NCBI GenBank assembly: GCA_027577595.1
Contig: JANBRJ010000118.1
Span: 1-48,272 of the forward strand
DNA from: Coemansia sp. RSA 487
Taxonomy: Eukaryota; Kickxellomycota; Kickxellomycetes; Kickxellales; Kickxellaceae
Reading direction: 5' to 3'
Length of the DNA stretch: 48,272 bases
The translations under genes were made by a program, and so were the position numbers. This document shows positions 20,622 through 30,698 of this stretch, piece by piece (the first letter of the stretch is position 1; each line of letters opens with the position of its first letter). The notes under the pieces were generated by a model. It saw only the letters and a program-made list of their open reading frames with translations, made no database searches and was not told the origin of the DNA.

Positions 20622-21016
20622 TTGAGAGGCTGTAGGCTGGAAAATGTTTTTGTAGCTGCTCCTAAAATGCGGTATTTATTTATATCAATTAGGTCTTGGG
20701 TTGAATACTCGTTAAATCGCAAAAAAACAGCGATTCGTTTAGTTTTTCCTCCAAACGGCTTACAACAAGCGTGTGGTGGCCTTCGATATCTCTAAATGTA
20801 TTGTGCATTTTGAACAGGCAATGAGTATAATGCAAAAGACGGGGATGTATCCATCCCTGGAGGAGACCCTCTTTCGCCTTTCTTCTCGCAGCCGCAGAGT
20901 TATTGGCAAGATTTTCACGCAAAAAATGCCGTGCAATTTAAACCTCAACAATAGACTACATGTTGATAATAAATATATTGTGACGGATAATACAAAAACA
21001 GTGGATAATTTATTTG
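20622..21016. other. Intergenic, no supported gene
   Basis: Overlapping short frames on both strands (20689-20922 minus, 20773-21063 plus) show no recognised motif. This is the 3' flank of the second NTPase gene and the 5' flank of the broken F-box-like gene. Confidence 0.5.
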
Positions 21017-23233
21017 TTAGAAGTTCACAACATACGATATGGCCTGCGGCAAATTGTCGTTGATATTCAGCGGCTCGATGGAATAGTTTTTCCCACCGAC
21101 TTGCAGCTCCAGCCGCGAACTGGCGTTATATACAGTACTACGGACAGGCAGGTATATGATGCACCTGGTGCCGTTGTATCTTTTCTGGTTTGTAGTGACG
21201 TCAATGGCGGTGTTGACGCCATGGACGATGCGCGCAATGTAACTGATGCCAGGCCCGCCTACCAGCGCCTGCGCAGCCTCATCGCCATTGGCAGCTTCCT
21301 GGAGCATAGAAACGATCTGTGCGTACTCGCCATTGCTTTCAACCATTGCCGTGACTAGGTGCACAAGGCCGTTCTCGCCCCCGCTTGTAGCGACCACAAA
21401 GTCCAGGCCACCCGAGGAGCTAACGCCGCCCGGTGGGTTGGCATCTGCATGCATCGCCATGCACCCGATGCCCGCCTCAAACGGGACGCCCAGCAACTGG
21501 TGTATCTCTGCCGAAAGCGCATCATCCCTATTCGGAAGAACAACTTGACGCCGCCTGGTTCTGACGCCCGCGTTGTTGAGTGCAGCAAGAGAGTCCTTGG
21601 AAAACACCCACATTAACGTAGCATACGCCAGCTCGTGCATGCCTTGCGCAGTGCCCTGAAGGCCGCTTTGCATTGCGCGGAATGCAGCTTTAGGGGATTT
21701 GAGCTCCTTGTTGAAAAAATACGCGGCAAACCGGGGCGCGACAAACACATGGCGGACGCCTCCGTTGGGTGAGTTGCCTATGGTGTGAATGATCTGGTGG
21801 TGCGAGAGCTCGGGGATTTTGTCAACCCTGTCGGCGCACGAGGCGTTGCCGCCTATATGCAGGCAGTACAAGATACGGAAGATCAGCTCGCGCCTGGTTG
21901 CTTCAACATAGTCTATCAGTTCCTGGCGAACCGCACGCGACGACAAACGGGTTTTAGGATGGTGCTGAGACAACCCGACGATACCAACTAGCCTGGTGGT
22001 AGTCAATGATCCAACAAAGGCGTCTGCTTGGTCCACAAAGTCGTCGTACTCAAAAGCACCCGACGTAGCTGCCAGCAAATCGGTCATTTCGCCCGGATTG
22101 AGCGATGTGCACCGCACAAGCGTATCAAGTATGCGTGCGATATCCTCACCACAATTGCGCTCTATCCTACGGTGTATGAACTCGGGCTGCTGTTGTGAGG
22201 AGTTCCGCATCAGCGCGAGGGCTTCAGGTCTGGAGAACCACGGTGTTACTGTGCGCTCATATATGCTCATGTCGTCAGGAATGAAGTTGGCCCTGGCCGC
22301 CAGCACGACGAAAATAGAGCTGCAGCAAGCGACTGCATACTCCACTATGCTTCGAAGCATCTTGGCTGTTCCTGACTTTTCAGGAGTCAATCCACTGCTA
22401 TTGCACAGGGCATCGTAGTTATCGATGCACAGGAGCAAGCGTACCGCCTTCTCTGGAATTTCCTCCTCCTCCTCATCCTCTTCTTCTTCTTCTCCCCCCT
22501 CTTCTTCTTCATTTGGTGGTTGCAAGCCCTGGCCCCTTGGGCAGCGACAAAGTCGGCTTAGGCTCTTGAGGAGGCTCTGGCCAAGCGTGGCCAAGTCCGA
22601 CAGCTCTCTTTGTTCAGCCTTGAGCAAAGTAAGCGCATGCCAGAGCGTAGAAGAAGAAGAGGAGGAGGAGGAGGAGGAGGAGTCATTCATGTCTGCGGCA
22701 AACGCAAGTAGCACGGCTTTCCAAAAGTAACCAAGCAGCTGTTGGGGCGTGGTGCCGCTGTTCAGCCACTCGTTGCAGTCGCCTAGATAAACAACACGAG
22801 TGCTAGGGCATCCATGGACTGTGCGCAGCGCAAGCTCACGCAGTATGTGGCTCTTTCCGCTACGTACGCACCCGGTCAGATATAGCGCCGACCGGTGCGA
22901 TACTGCTCTACCAACAGCCGGCAATGCATCATCAGTATTGCCGGGTACTTTGAGCTGTTTGTCGCTGTTAATGGAAAGCGGTAGCGGGTATTTCATATAT
23001 GTGCTTATTTCGGAAAACAGCCCGGTCGTTATGCATGGCCGCAGAAGAAGTTTCATTCGACAACCTGCCAGACTGGTGCTGTTGAGTGTAGCTACATCGA
23101 CTGTGTCTATGACTACAGGTTCCTTGGACTCAAACAAGCCGTTGACTTGTGCGTCTGCTGGATCGCTTAGCTCATTGTACAGCCTGACTGCTGCACGCTG
23201 CATGTGCTCTTGTGGCTGTTCATTGCTCAGCAT
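21017..23233 (-). CDS. Large P-loop NTPase, Crinkler/RHS-like (paralogue 2)
   Basis: A 738-residue ORF. Walker A is GCVRSGKS (~121-128, in LYLTGCVRSGKSHILRELA). It is followed by STRVVYLGDCNEWLNS (~144-159), whose xYxxDCxEW phrase is typical of fungal Crinkler/RHS-like NTPases. Next come AVLLAFAADM, Walker B LLLCIDNYDAL (~266-276) and GLTPEK (~281-286). The latter two resemble the IDxxNGLTPE segment of that class. Insertions of ten serines (~185-195) and a long Glu/Asp run (~242-260) are encoded by trinucleotide repeats. The C-terminal half ends with GLDFVVATSG...LVHLVTAMVES, which could be an altered nuclease-like strand pair but has no convincing catalytic signature. It is convergent with the similar gene at 15145. 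GC content is higher than in the intervening island. Function is inferred only at fold level. Confidence 0.72.
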   Translation of the reverse strand: MLSNEQPQEHMQRAAVRLYNELSDPADAQVNGLFESKEPVVIDTVDVATLNSTSLAGCRMKLLLRPCITTGLFSEISTYMKYPLPLSINSDKQLKVPGNTDDALPAVGRAVSHRSALYLTGCVRSGKSHILRELALRTVHGCPSTRVVYLGDCNEWLNSGTTPQQLLGYFWKAVLLAFAADMNDSSSSSSSSSSSTLWHALTLLKAEQRELSDLATLGQSLLKSLSRLCRCPRGQGLQPPNEEEEGGEEEEEDEEEEEIPEKAVRLLLCIDNYDALCNSSGLTPEKSGTAKMLRSIVEYAVACCSSIFVVLAARANFIPDDMSIYERTVTPWFSRPEALALMRNSSQQQPEFIHRRIERNCGEDIARILDTLVRCTSLNPGEMTDLLAATSGAFEYDDFVDQADAFVGSLTTTRLVGIVGLSQHHPKTRLSSRAVRQELIDYVEATRRELIFRILYCLHIGGNASCADRVDKIPELSHHQIIHTIGNSPNGGVRHVFVAPRFAAYFFNKELKSPKAAFRAMQSGLQGTAQGMHELAYATLMWVFSKDSLAALNNAGVRTRRRQVVLPNRDDALSAEIHQLLGVPFEAGIGCMAMHADANPPGGVSSSGGLDFVVATSGGENGLVHLVTAMVESNGEYAQIVSMLQEAANGDEAAQALVGGPGISYIARIVHGVNTAIDVTTNQKRYNGTRCIIYLPVRSTVYNASSRLELQVGGKNYSIEPLNINDNLPQAISYVVNF
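22448..22685. repeat. Trinucleotide repeats encoding Glu and Ser runs
   Basis: Runs of CTC/CTT and GAG/GAA triplets lie within the NTPase gene at ~22458-22510 and ~22650-22683. They encode acidic and serine runs and are likely length-variable between strains. Confidence 0.8.
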
Positions 23234-23618
23234 ATTATCAAACTCATCAATATAGCGGCTGCAAAGTTTGTGGTAAAGCCCAATGATATAATAAAAGGAG
23301 TAATGCTATAACTAATAACTAATAACTAATACCAAATGCAAAATACAAAACACAGTAAAGGAAAGAAAGGAAGAAAGGAAGAAAGGAAGAAAGGAAGAAA
23401 GGAAGAAACAGAGCGCAAAATTCTCCACGTATCCCTTTCATCTTCTCTAATAGCAGCCCTCCAGAAAACACTCAAGCTAAACACGTAGCGCATGAGAAAA
23501 TAAGAAAATAAGAAATGAAAAAGAACATCACGTTACCAAAACTTGCATTGATTTCATGAAAGCTGAATTAAACTCCGACAAAGATCAGGCAAGCCCAAAG
23601 CAAAAAATATGTAGTATA
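23234..23618. other. Intergenic with GGAAGAAA tandem repeat
   Basis: Between the NTPase gene and the J-protein gene. About six copies of the 8-bp unit GGAAGAAA lie at 23361-23407. No gene. Confidence 0.75.
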
Positions 23619-24845
23619 TTATCTAAAGCGCTTCAGCTCCTCACAGGCCGGCATCTGCATCGCCTGCGCAGCCTTCAGCTTCTCCTCATCAATACCGATA
23701 CCAAACCAGCCCTGAGCCACTTGGATGTGCATGCGTTTGCGTTCTCGCTCCTGTCTGCACCGCTGCTGTAACTGCGAAACGTACTGTGTCTCGACTTCAC
23801 GCTCATACTGCCACAGCTGGGAAGGCGCGCGGGCCACAGAGGACCGCGCAAACTCGCCGCTGTTGACCCAGTACTGGACATTGCGGCTCTGCGTGAACCG
23901 CGGAGTGGCGTACGCAGACGACTGCTCGAAGGCGTAGTTAGGCCGCGAGTTGCCGCTATTGAACACCACCGACAGAATGGATGAAGCAAAGAACGCAAGC
24001 ACTAGGAGAACCAGAGGCAAGATTTGCATGCACGACGCCAACACGCCTTGCACCTGGTCGTCTCCATTCCTCTGCTGCTGCTGCTGCTGCTGTTGCTGGG
24101 CGAACCGCATCCCCGCAGTGTTGGCGCCACGCTGCGCAAACCGTCCTCCATTGGGTCCAAAACGAACATTGAATTGGCCTAGATCACCTCCGCCACCAAA
24201 GAACATGTTAAACAAATCCTCAGGCGAAATCTCATCCGCATAAGCTGCCCGCTGCTGCTGGTGGTGTGCATACACATTTCCATGCGCAAACGGATTCTGC
24301 TGCTGCTGTTGAACATTGGGGCGGTCCGATCCAAACCGATCGTAGTGCGCCCTCTTTTCCTTATCGCTCAGAACAGTGAACACGTGCGCCACAAGCTTGA
24401 AAGCCTCATCGGCTCCGGGCGCCATATTCTTATCGGGATGGAAGACAAGCGCAGCTTTGCGATACGCCTTCTTGATCTCTGCATCCGAAGCACTACGCCC
24501 AATGCTGAGAACCGCATAATAGTCGTGTTTGGAGCTCATTACTCGTTTAACCGCCTTTGCCTGCTCCTCAGTATGCGTGCGCTTCGTATCAGTTGAGCTT
24601 TCGGGTATCCTTGATTCAGCCGGGTTCTTTCGTCTACGCAGCCCAGGCCCTTCTTGTGTTTCTTCTTTGGTTGGTTGTGTGCTGTCTGGTTTCGAGTATT
24701 CGTCTATCAATTTGGTACATGCATCTGTAGGATAAAGCGAATGCGACTTGCGTGCAAGCCGTAGGGCTCCAGCAGCATCGCCTTCTCGCCACTTCCGCTG
24801 TGCTATGGATAACGCTCGTGCTGCTTCATCGCGATTGACTTCCAT
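23619..24845 (-). CDS. ER-membrane J-domain co-chaperone (DNAJB12/14-like, DUF1977)
   Basis: A 408-residue protein. The N-terminal ~45 residues ([28 protein letters not shown]) match the TPR-like helical start of DNAJB12/14. A J domain at ~108-172 carries the HPD motif at ~136-138, which stimulates Hsp70 ATPase. A Gly/Phe/Gln-rich linker follows, with polyglutamine runs. A transmembrane helix spans ~268-293 ([20 protein letters not shown], then FAS). The C-terminal DUF1977 region has [10 protein letters not shown] and a basic coiled-coil end. In this family the J domain faces the cytosol at the ER surface and supports quality control of membrane proteins. Single exon, normal length. Polyglutamine length probably varies. 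Confidence 0.92.
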   Translation of the reverse strand: MEVNRDEAARALSIAQRKWREGDAAGALRLARKSHSLYPTDACTKLIDEYSKPDSTQPTKEETQEGPGLRRRKNPAESRIPESSTDTKRTHTEEQAKAVKRVMSSKHDYYAVLSIGRSASDAEIKKAYRKAALVFHPDKNMAPGADEAFKLVAHVFTVLSDKEKRAHYDRFGSDRPNVQQQQQNPFAHGNVYAHHQQQRAAYADEISPEDLFNMFFGGGGDLGQFNVRFGPNGGRFAQRGANTAGMRFAQQQQQQQQQRNGDDQVQGVLASCMQILPLVLLVLAFFASSILSVVFNSGNSRPNYAFEQSSAYATPRFTQSRNVQYWVNSGEFARSSVARAPSQLWQYEREVETQYVSQLQQRCRQERERKRMHIQVAQGWFGIGIDEEKLKAAQAMQMPACEELKRFR

Positions 24846-25230
24846 CTTATAATTAATATTAAAAAAACTATAGATGAGCTTTTACAAACTGTTACAAAAG
24901 AGTATAAAAAAAAAGAGTCTTGCTTTTCTTCTCAATACGAAAAGAGGGAGGGAGAGAAATATGGAACCAATAGGTGATCAAGATCATCAGATTAAATTTG
25001 TAATATACTGTATTTGAACTGAAAAGAAAAGGAAACGAATAGTTAAAACGAGAGATGTTGAGGGGCAAAAAAAGGGGGGAGAGGAGACACACAGTCTCTA
25101 TTTTTTTTGCTACTGTAAGCAGGTCATGAAAACAAAAAAGAGGAGGAAATGTAACGTAAAGAAAAATAAGTTCATAAGCGTAAATCGTATCAGTGTATAA
25201 TTACACGACTAGTACATAGCGGGGGGGAGT
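24846..25230. other. Intergenic, no gene
   Basis: Region between the J-protein start and the HMG-box gene stop. It is A/G-rich with short homopolymers and nothing else is seen. Confidence 0.6.
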
Positions 25231-27087
25231 TCATACAACCGTCGCGGCAACAGCAGAAACAGATGGTGTGGATGTGGCAATTTCAGAAGTTGTAGGTGCT
25301 TTGATGGTAGAAGAATCCTCTGCCGTAGTAGAGCTAGATAATTCAACAATCGACGGCAGTGTGTATGTTTCCTCCTTGTGCAAGACTTCGTTATGCGGAG
25401 AGTAGCCGCCGTCAACAGTAGTATGTGCGCTTGTGTCTTGGACATCTGCCGAAGAAGAAGAAGCGTCAGCAGCAGCACCAGCATTGGGGTCGACAAAGTC
25501 CGACAGTGTGCCCCAATGCTGATGGTCGTGCTCGCTGCTGGCCACGACTGGATGGGCACTAGAGGAAGTCTCGGGATTCGATACATCCGCCGCAACAGCA
25601 GCAGCAGCCGCAGCCGCAGCCGCCGCAGCAGCCGCCGACGATGAGGCAATGGCCATATCCGACATTGCGGCGGCAGCAGCAATGTTGGCGTATCCCTCGG
25701 GCGCCAGCGATGTGGAATCAACAACGGTAGACATTGAGCCAAGCGGGTGGGTTTCGTGGTGGCTCTGGCTCGCACCGTGGTACATGTACGCGGTGTGGTC
25801 CTGGTAGTCCGAGTGCTGTGGCATGCTGACGGACTGGAAGACCTGGACGGCACCCAGGCTGATGGGCGGCATCGTGCCGTCGACATAGGAGTCGGCGATA
25901 GACGGCATCGGACTGTTGCCTATGCTTGCGGCAGACAGGCCAGCAGCGTACGCATTATGGAAATCGTGCGCCTGCTGGTTGCTGGGGTCAAAGGGTGATG
26001 AAGTGTCGATGAACTGGCCCGTGCTGCCGCCGCTCTCGTAGTGATGCTTTGCCGCCAAATGCTTGCGCAGGTCAGTGGCCACATTGAGCCGTGCGCTCGA
26101 CGCGCCATACGCGTTGCTTGGCATCGTCCGCGACCTCGGCTTAGCCATCGCACCCGACCGATCAGTCAGCCCTAGCCCCGTAGCCGACAGCTTGCGCTTC
26201 TTTGCGCTATACACCTCGTCGTCCATCTCGGAGCCGTGGATCATCTTGGACTCCACAGTATGTCCACGTGCGCGCTTGCTCTTCAGCACATCGTAAGCCT
26301 GCTTTTCCTCACGGTACTTGGCGCGGAACATCTCCTTGACCTCCTCGGACTCCTCCTTCCACCATTTCCCGGCCTCGCGCGAAATGTCTGTCTGGTTGAT
26401 CGCTGGGTTCTGGATACGCATTTCGCGGATCTTAAAGTTGCGGTACATGATGAACGGATTCGATGGCTTGGTCACGTGCGGCTTTCGAATAGCACGTTTG
26501 CCGCCCTCGATGCCTGCGCTTCCGGCACGGGCGCCCTGCTGCGACGGGCGCAGCGCGGCGGCAATGTCGCAAATGGCGCTATCGATAGGCGCGCTGTTGG
26601 GGACGAAGACCACAGAGTACCCAGCAATGTGCTCAACAAAGACTGTGCCCTCGGCCGACACCATTTGCCTAGCGTTGTGCTCGACCAGTGTGTTGGTACG
26701 CGTGTCATGGTAGAAAACGGCACTCTCGGGATCGTTGATAATGCGGGTCGAATACGTGTTGGGCATACCGTTAGCCATCTGCTGCTGCTGTTGCTGCTGT
26801 TGCTGTTGCTGGGGTGCTGGCGATGACCTTCCTGTGGTAGTAAACGGGTCATGCGTGTACTGCGGCATCATTTGCAACTGGTGCTGCTGGTGTTGAAAAA
26901 GCTGTTGCTGGATATGTTGGTCGGGTGTGGCAGATGCATCAATGTGTTGCATAAACGCTTGTTGCTGCTGGTGGTGTTGCTGCTGCTGCTGCTGTGAACT
27001 GGGGATGCCGGGATGTTGCAAAGGGGCACTAATGGCATTTGTACCGGGAAATTGGCTATTGCCATAGACGTACTGGAAACTGTCCAT
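25231..27087 (-). CDS. HMG-box transcription factor, MATA_HMG class
   Basis: A 618-residue nuclear protein. A glutamine-rich N-terminus (~31-103) precedes a conserved block ~115-180 (ESAVFYHDTRTNTLVEHNAR, then VFVEHIAGYSVVFVPN). The HMG box is at ~206-272: TKPSNPFIMYRNFK, NPAINQTDISREAGKWWKEESEEVKEMF and AYDVLKSK. The PxNxFxxYR opening and the DIS...GxxWxxE core fit the MATA_HMG type of fungal mating-type regulators rather than structural HMGB proteins. A basic nuclear signal AKKRKLS lies at ~291. The C-terminal half is low complexity with a long alanine run. It probably binds and bends DNA to regulate mating or sexual development, but related HMG genes also control respiration and hyphal growth, so the role is open. 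I did not find the sex-locus neighbours known from Mucoromycota (tptA, rnhA). Confidence 0.85.
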   Translation of the reverse strand: MDSFQYVYGNSQFPGTNAISAPLQHPGIPSSQQQQQQHHQQQQAFMQHIDASATPDQHIQQQLFQHQQHQLQMMPQYTHDPFTTTGRSSPAPQQQQQQQQQQQMANGMPNTYSTRIINDPESAVFYHDTRTNTLVEHNARQMVSAEGTVFVEHIAGYSVVFVPNSAPIDSAICDIAAALRPSQQGARAGSAGIEGGKRAIRKPHVTKPSNPFIMYRNFKIREMRIQNPAINQTDISREAGKWWKEESEEVKEMFRAKYREEKQAYDVLKSKRARGHTVESKMIHGSEMDDEVYSAKKRKLSATGLGLTDRSGAMAKPRSRTMPSNAYGASSARLNVATDLRKHLAAKHHYESGGSTGQFIDTSSPFDPSNQQAHDFHNAYAAGLSAASIGNSPMPSIADSYVDGTMPPISLGAVQVFQSVSMPQHSDYQDHTAYMYHGASQSHHETHPLGSMSTVVDSTSLAPEGYANIAAAAAMSDMAIASSSAAAAAAAAAAAAAVAADVSNPETSSSAHPVVASSEHDHQHWGTLSDFVDPNAGAAADASSSSADVQDTSAHTTVDGGYSPHNEVLHKEETYTLPSIVELSSSTTAEDSSTIKAPTTSEIATSTPSVSAVAATVV

Positions 27088-28261
27088 TTGTTTAATAATA
27101 TGCGTATATGGATATTGTAAGCTGTTTTTTTAAAAAGGGTGGCGTACAAGTACTATAAATGCAAGATATGTGTTTATATAATAACGTAAATGCCAAAAGG
27201 GATGGGATGCTTTAAACGTAGGTCTTTTAAAAAAGTTTAGATGTAGAGGTTTTTGGAAATAAAAAGAGGGATGGGAATGCTAGATATGCAAGAATAAATG
27301 CAAAAATGAAATGGAAATAATGCCAAAAAGGATGAACTGAAATAAAAAGAGAAGAATTGTAGTGAAAGAACTAAAAGAAGAAAAAGGAAACAGAGCTACC
27401 TTGCTTGCTTATTTAAATGTACAGAGACTTTTTTTTTACTTGAGGACTCGTCTATTTGCTTTTCGTCTTCTTTTTTTTTCCGCTTTTCCTTTTCACCACA
27501 GCTCAACAACAACAACAAAAAGTCCCGTCCTTCTCTGTCCAAAAACATGCGTATGGTGTGTTGGTGTGGGCAATCCACAAGGTAAATGTTTACAAAGAAA
27601 CACTCCTCCCCCACCTTAAAAAGGCCTGTTGTGTGGAAAATCATGCAAGGGAAAAAACGCTAGCCTTTCCTTTCAAGCTCGGGATTTGTTTTCTTTGTAA
27701 ATTATTTTTCTTTTAAACTTGTATAAACATGTAGCTTTTTTAGTTAAATTCCCGTTTTGCATTACCTCTAATTTTGCACATCCATGCCAAGAAGCCAAGA
27801 GGATATTGCATTTGCCTCTTTCTATAACCCTATTCTTTAACTACAAAAAAAACTAATCGAATGTCGGTAATAGCAGGTTTTTTCTTCACCCTCTTTCCTT
27901 CCTTCATGTCTTCGCCAAGGTTGGTACAAAACATCCCTCTTGCTATGTAAATCCTCTCTCCCTCTAGGGTTTTTCTTTGCAGTGACGGTACATGGATTGT
28001 TTACAAAGATACAAAGATCTGAGAATTACAAAGCATGCGAAATCTCTACCTTTTTACCTGTACAACAGGAAAAGAAAACTGTAAAAGACCACACAGCTCG
28101 ATGTAAATCACCCGGTCTCGCATGTGGTCTTTTAAAACATGTGCGCTTTCCGATTACATAGACCGAGCCAAATAGGGGGAGAAGACAGAGAGATTACCCC
28201 CTCCCCAATACAGAAACACAAAAAAGAAATACATTGATTAAATCCACCATACACAAAAAAA
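27088..28261. other. Long 5' flank of the HMG-box gene
   Basis: Nearly 1.2 kb without a supportable gene. CT-rich and A-rich tracts occur. It may hold the extended regulatory region or a long leader of the HMG-box gene and the 3' flank of VPS55. Confidence 0.5.
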
Positions 28262-28648
28262 TCAAAAGTCCTGGCTTTGCGCCCTAAACAACGACGAATA
28301 AACGATAATGGTGCCGTAAACAAGGATACCGCCCATGACGCTCATGGTCATAGCGGCGTTAGTGATTATACCCGAGTGTGCCAATACAACAGGAAGGCCA
28401 AGCCCTGACACCACCAAAATGGACGTAACGAAACGCCCAAAGTCAGCCACCGACGAGCTCACATCTGCAAGAGGGTCGGACGACACGTACCGTCCGAATA
28501 TCGCATTTGGAAGGGGCGCCAACGCATATGTGAATACTACAAGCAACGGCCACCAATTCCCGTACAATGCACACGAAAGTATTGAGAGAAGGAACCCTGC
28601 TGCCAAACACACTGAAAGCGCTACTATAGTTTTGACTCCGGCAGACAT
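28262..28648 (-). CDS. VPS55: Vps55 / LEPROT family endosomal membrane protein
   Basis: A 128-residue protein with four predicted membrane segments, the normal length and topology for the family. Landmarks are LSCALYGNWWPLLVVFTYALAPLPNAI, SSSVADFGRFVTSILVVSGLGLPVVLAHSG and the C-terminal MGGILVYGTIIVYSSLF. In yeast Vps55 works with Vps68 in late-endosome to vacuole sorting; the animal homologues are LEPROT and LEPROTL1. Single exon; ATG at 28648. Confidence 0.96.
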   Translation of the reverse strand: MSAGVKTIVALSVCLAAGFLLSILSCALYGNWWPLLVVFTYALAPLPNAIFGRYVSSDPLADVSSSVADFGRFVTSILVVSGLGLPVVLAHSGIITNAAMTMSVMGGILVYGTIIVYSSLFRAQSQDF

Positions 28649-29000
28649 CTGTTATAGAATTCCAATAGATTTCCGTTCCCCCCCGTTTTAGGTTAATGTA
28701 ATGTAGGATCCAATATGTGTAAACGAAATGAGGAAAAGTTGGAAAAAGAGACAAAAGGGCTCTTTCACTATTTCACAATTGTACGTCACCCCTTTCTCTC
28801 TTTTCGTCATTTTCTCCACTTTTTTTCTCAGAATGCCTGAGATCACATGGACCTCTTGATCTGATCAAATCAATTGCAATATGTAATCGCTAAAATTAAC
28901 ATCGACAAAGTTAGGTGGGGGAAGAGAATGGGTTTACTGCGTGCTCAGTGCAAGATGTTTTTCATAACAAAAAACAGTTAGATTGGAAATGAAGATCAGC
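28649..29000. other. Intergenic, no gene
   Basis: Between the VPS55 start and the end of the CAP-domain gene. Short CT-rich tracts only. Confidence 0.6.
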
Positions 29001-29726
29001 CTAAACCTTTGCATAGTCTTGAGTCCAATACAAGTTATTGACAGCAAAGCCCACTTCATTGTAGTCGCCAATCATGTTCTCGAAATGGCCGGGGCTGTTT
29101 ATCCATGCGTCCATAACCTCTTTCACGTTCTGTTGGTTCCACGCGACGTTTTCAGCCACGCCGCTCCACTTGATGCCAACGCTTGAGCACCGGGAGCCCA
29201 AAGATCCTGATGGGTTATCATGCGTCATTGTCTTAGCAGATGCCTGGTAATCGGACTGCGCTTGCGCCATTTTCGTAAGCTGCTGGCTCATAGTCACGGC
29301 GGGCTTTCCGTTCTGTGCACGCACTGCGTTAACTTGCTGCAACATATCTTGCTGCCAGCCACTTGGGGCTCCACCGCTAGTGTACTGGGCCGAGGGTGCC
29401 GGACTATCCGACGAGTAGGACGGAGGTCCACTGCTGTAACCACTGTTAGCTGGGGGTGTCGTTGAGTCATCGCTGTAGTCTGCTGGCGGCGTCAGCATGG
29501 TCGTGTATCCGCCACCGGGGAGCTTATCGATGTACCGATCAACAGTAACCGTGACAGTGCGGGGACCACTGTCACTCGAATAAGCAAAAGAAGGCCTTGA
29601 GTAGTTGGGGTTGGCCTCGTTGTAATGGCGACGTGCCTGCGCGCCACTAGTATCCACGGGTGCCGCACCAACCAAAGCGCCCAGAGCAATTGCTCCGGCG
29701 GTAAGAAGCGTAGCAAACTTTACCAT
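29001..29726 (-). CDS. Secreted CAP/SCP (PR-1-like) domain protein
   Basis: A 241-residue protein. A signal peptide is predicted at about 1-21 (ALGALVGAAPVD). Next come a Pro/Ser/Tyr-rich linker ~35-120 and a CAP domain ~122-241. The CAP signature residues are visible: His~169 in TMTHDNPSG, Glu~192 in GVAENVAW, His~214 in SPGHFENMIG and YWTQDYAKV at the end. Fungal Pry proteins of this family bind sterols and fatty acids outside the cell, and others act in host interaction. Which applies here cannot be read from sequence. The gene has one exon and the domain appears complete. Confidence 0.92.
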   Translation of the reverse strand: MVKFATLLTAGAIALGALVGAAPVDTSGAQARRHYNEANPNYSRPSFAYSSDSGPRTVTVTVDRYIDKLPGGGYTTMLTPPADYSDDSTTPPANSGYSSGPPSYSSDSPAPSAQYTSGGAPSGWQQDMLQQVNAVRAQNGKPAVTMSQQLTKMAQAQSDYQASAKTMTHDNPSGSLGSRCSSVGIKWSGVAENVAWNQQNVKEVMDAWINSPGHFENMIGDYNEVGFAVNNLYWTQDYAKV

Positions 29727-30698
29727 ACTTTAAAAGAAGAAGCAAAGAAAAAAACGAAAGATGGAGGAGGTAGGGGGAGGAGATGGTATAAAAATCTGGT
29801 CAACAGATCTCTAGAGAGTAAATGAAAAATGACTGTAACTAACTAACAAACGAAAGGAGCTTTTGAAAGGGAAAGAGTTATAAGTAATGAAAACAGGAGT
29901 GAAGGAAGAAAAATAAATAAAAGGACCAGGAGTGCGATATATAGTTGAAAAAAGGGAATGCGAAACCGCGATGCTAGACCGAAGGCTTTGAGAATTTTGA
30001 GTGAGAAAAAAAAAAGGATGTGGCTAAATGTGGACAGTACACGCGGAAAACAGATGTAAATACAAGAAAAATTGAAATTGTTTACGAACAACCTGGTTTA
30101 ATTGTCATGAAAAAAGCACAATAACATTTCACACAGAATGAGAACAATATGTTTTTGATGCAAGAAAGCAACGAATGATGCGAAAACGGGGAGGGGAGAG
30201 TAGTAAAAGAGAAATTGTTGTATATAACGAGCTTTTGATTCTTTTCGCTTTTTTTGCACATCGCAAGCCAAAAGAAATAAATAGACATGCAGTAAGCTGC
30301 CAGTACAGAATTAGAAGCTGAAACGAAAAAAAGACTGTGAAAGAGGCCTCGGTCTTTGTATATGTTGACAGGCAAAGTGCACATGAGAAGCTGTCTTTTC
30401 TGATGTGGTTCCAGAAAAAGAATCAGACATTTTGCCTGGTCATGATGCCTGGCAAAAAGAAATTCAGCTTCCAACACTCAGTTTCCATGTTCCACAAACT
30501 TTCCGTCCATCTCTTTTCCACCTATTTAACCCGGAGCTTTGCATGTATGCATGGTGATGAATGAACAAGTCAAACAAAAAAAGATATTACCTCAGACGGG
30601 ATAGTATTGTCACAATGAATTTCTCGAAAAGGGAGTGGAAAATCAAACACATGGGCGAGCAAAGGAGGGGATAGTGTAAGAACAATATTGTTTTCCAT
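29727..30698. other. Intergenic, AT-rich, no gene
   Basis: About 970 bases of A-rich sequence upstream of the CAP gene. Open frames here (for example 30082-30477 minus) look like translated AT-rich DNA and have no motif. Confidence 0.5.
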
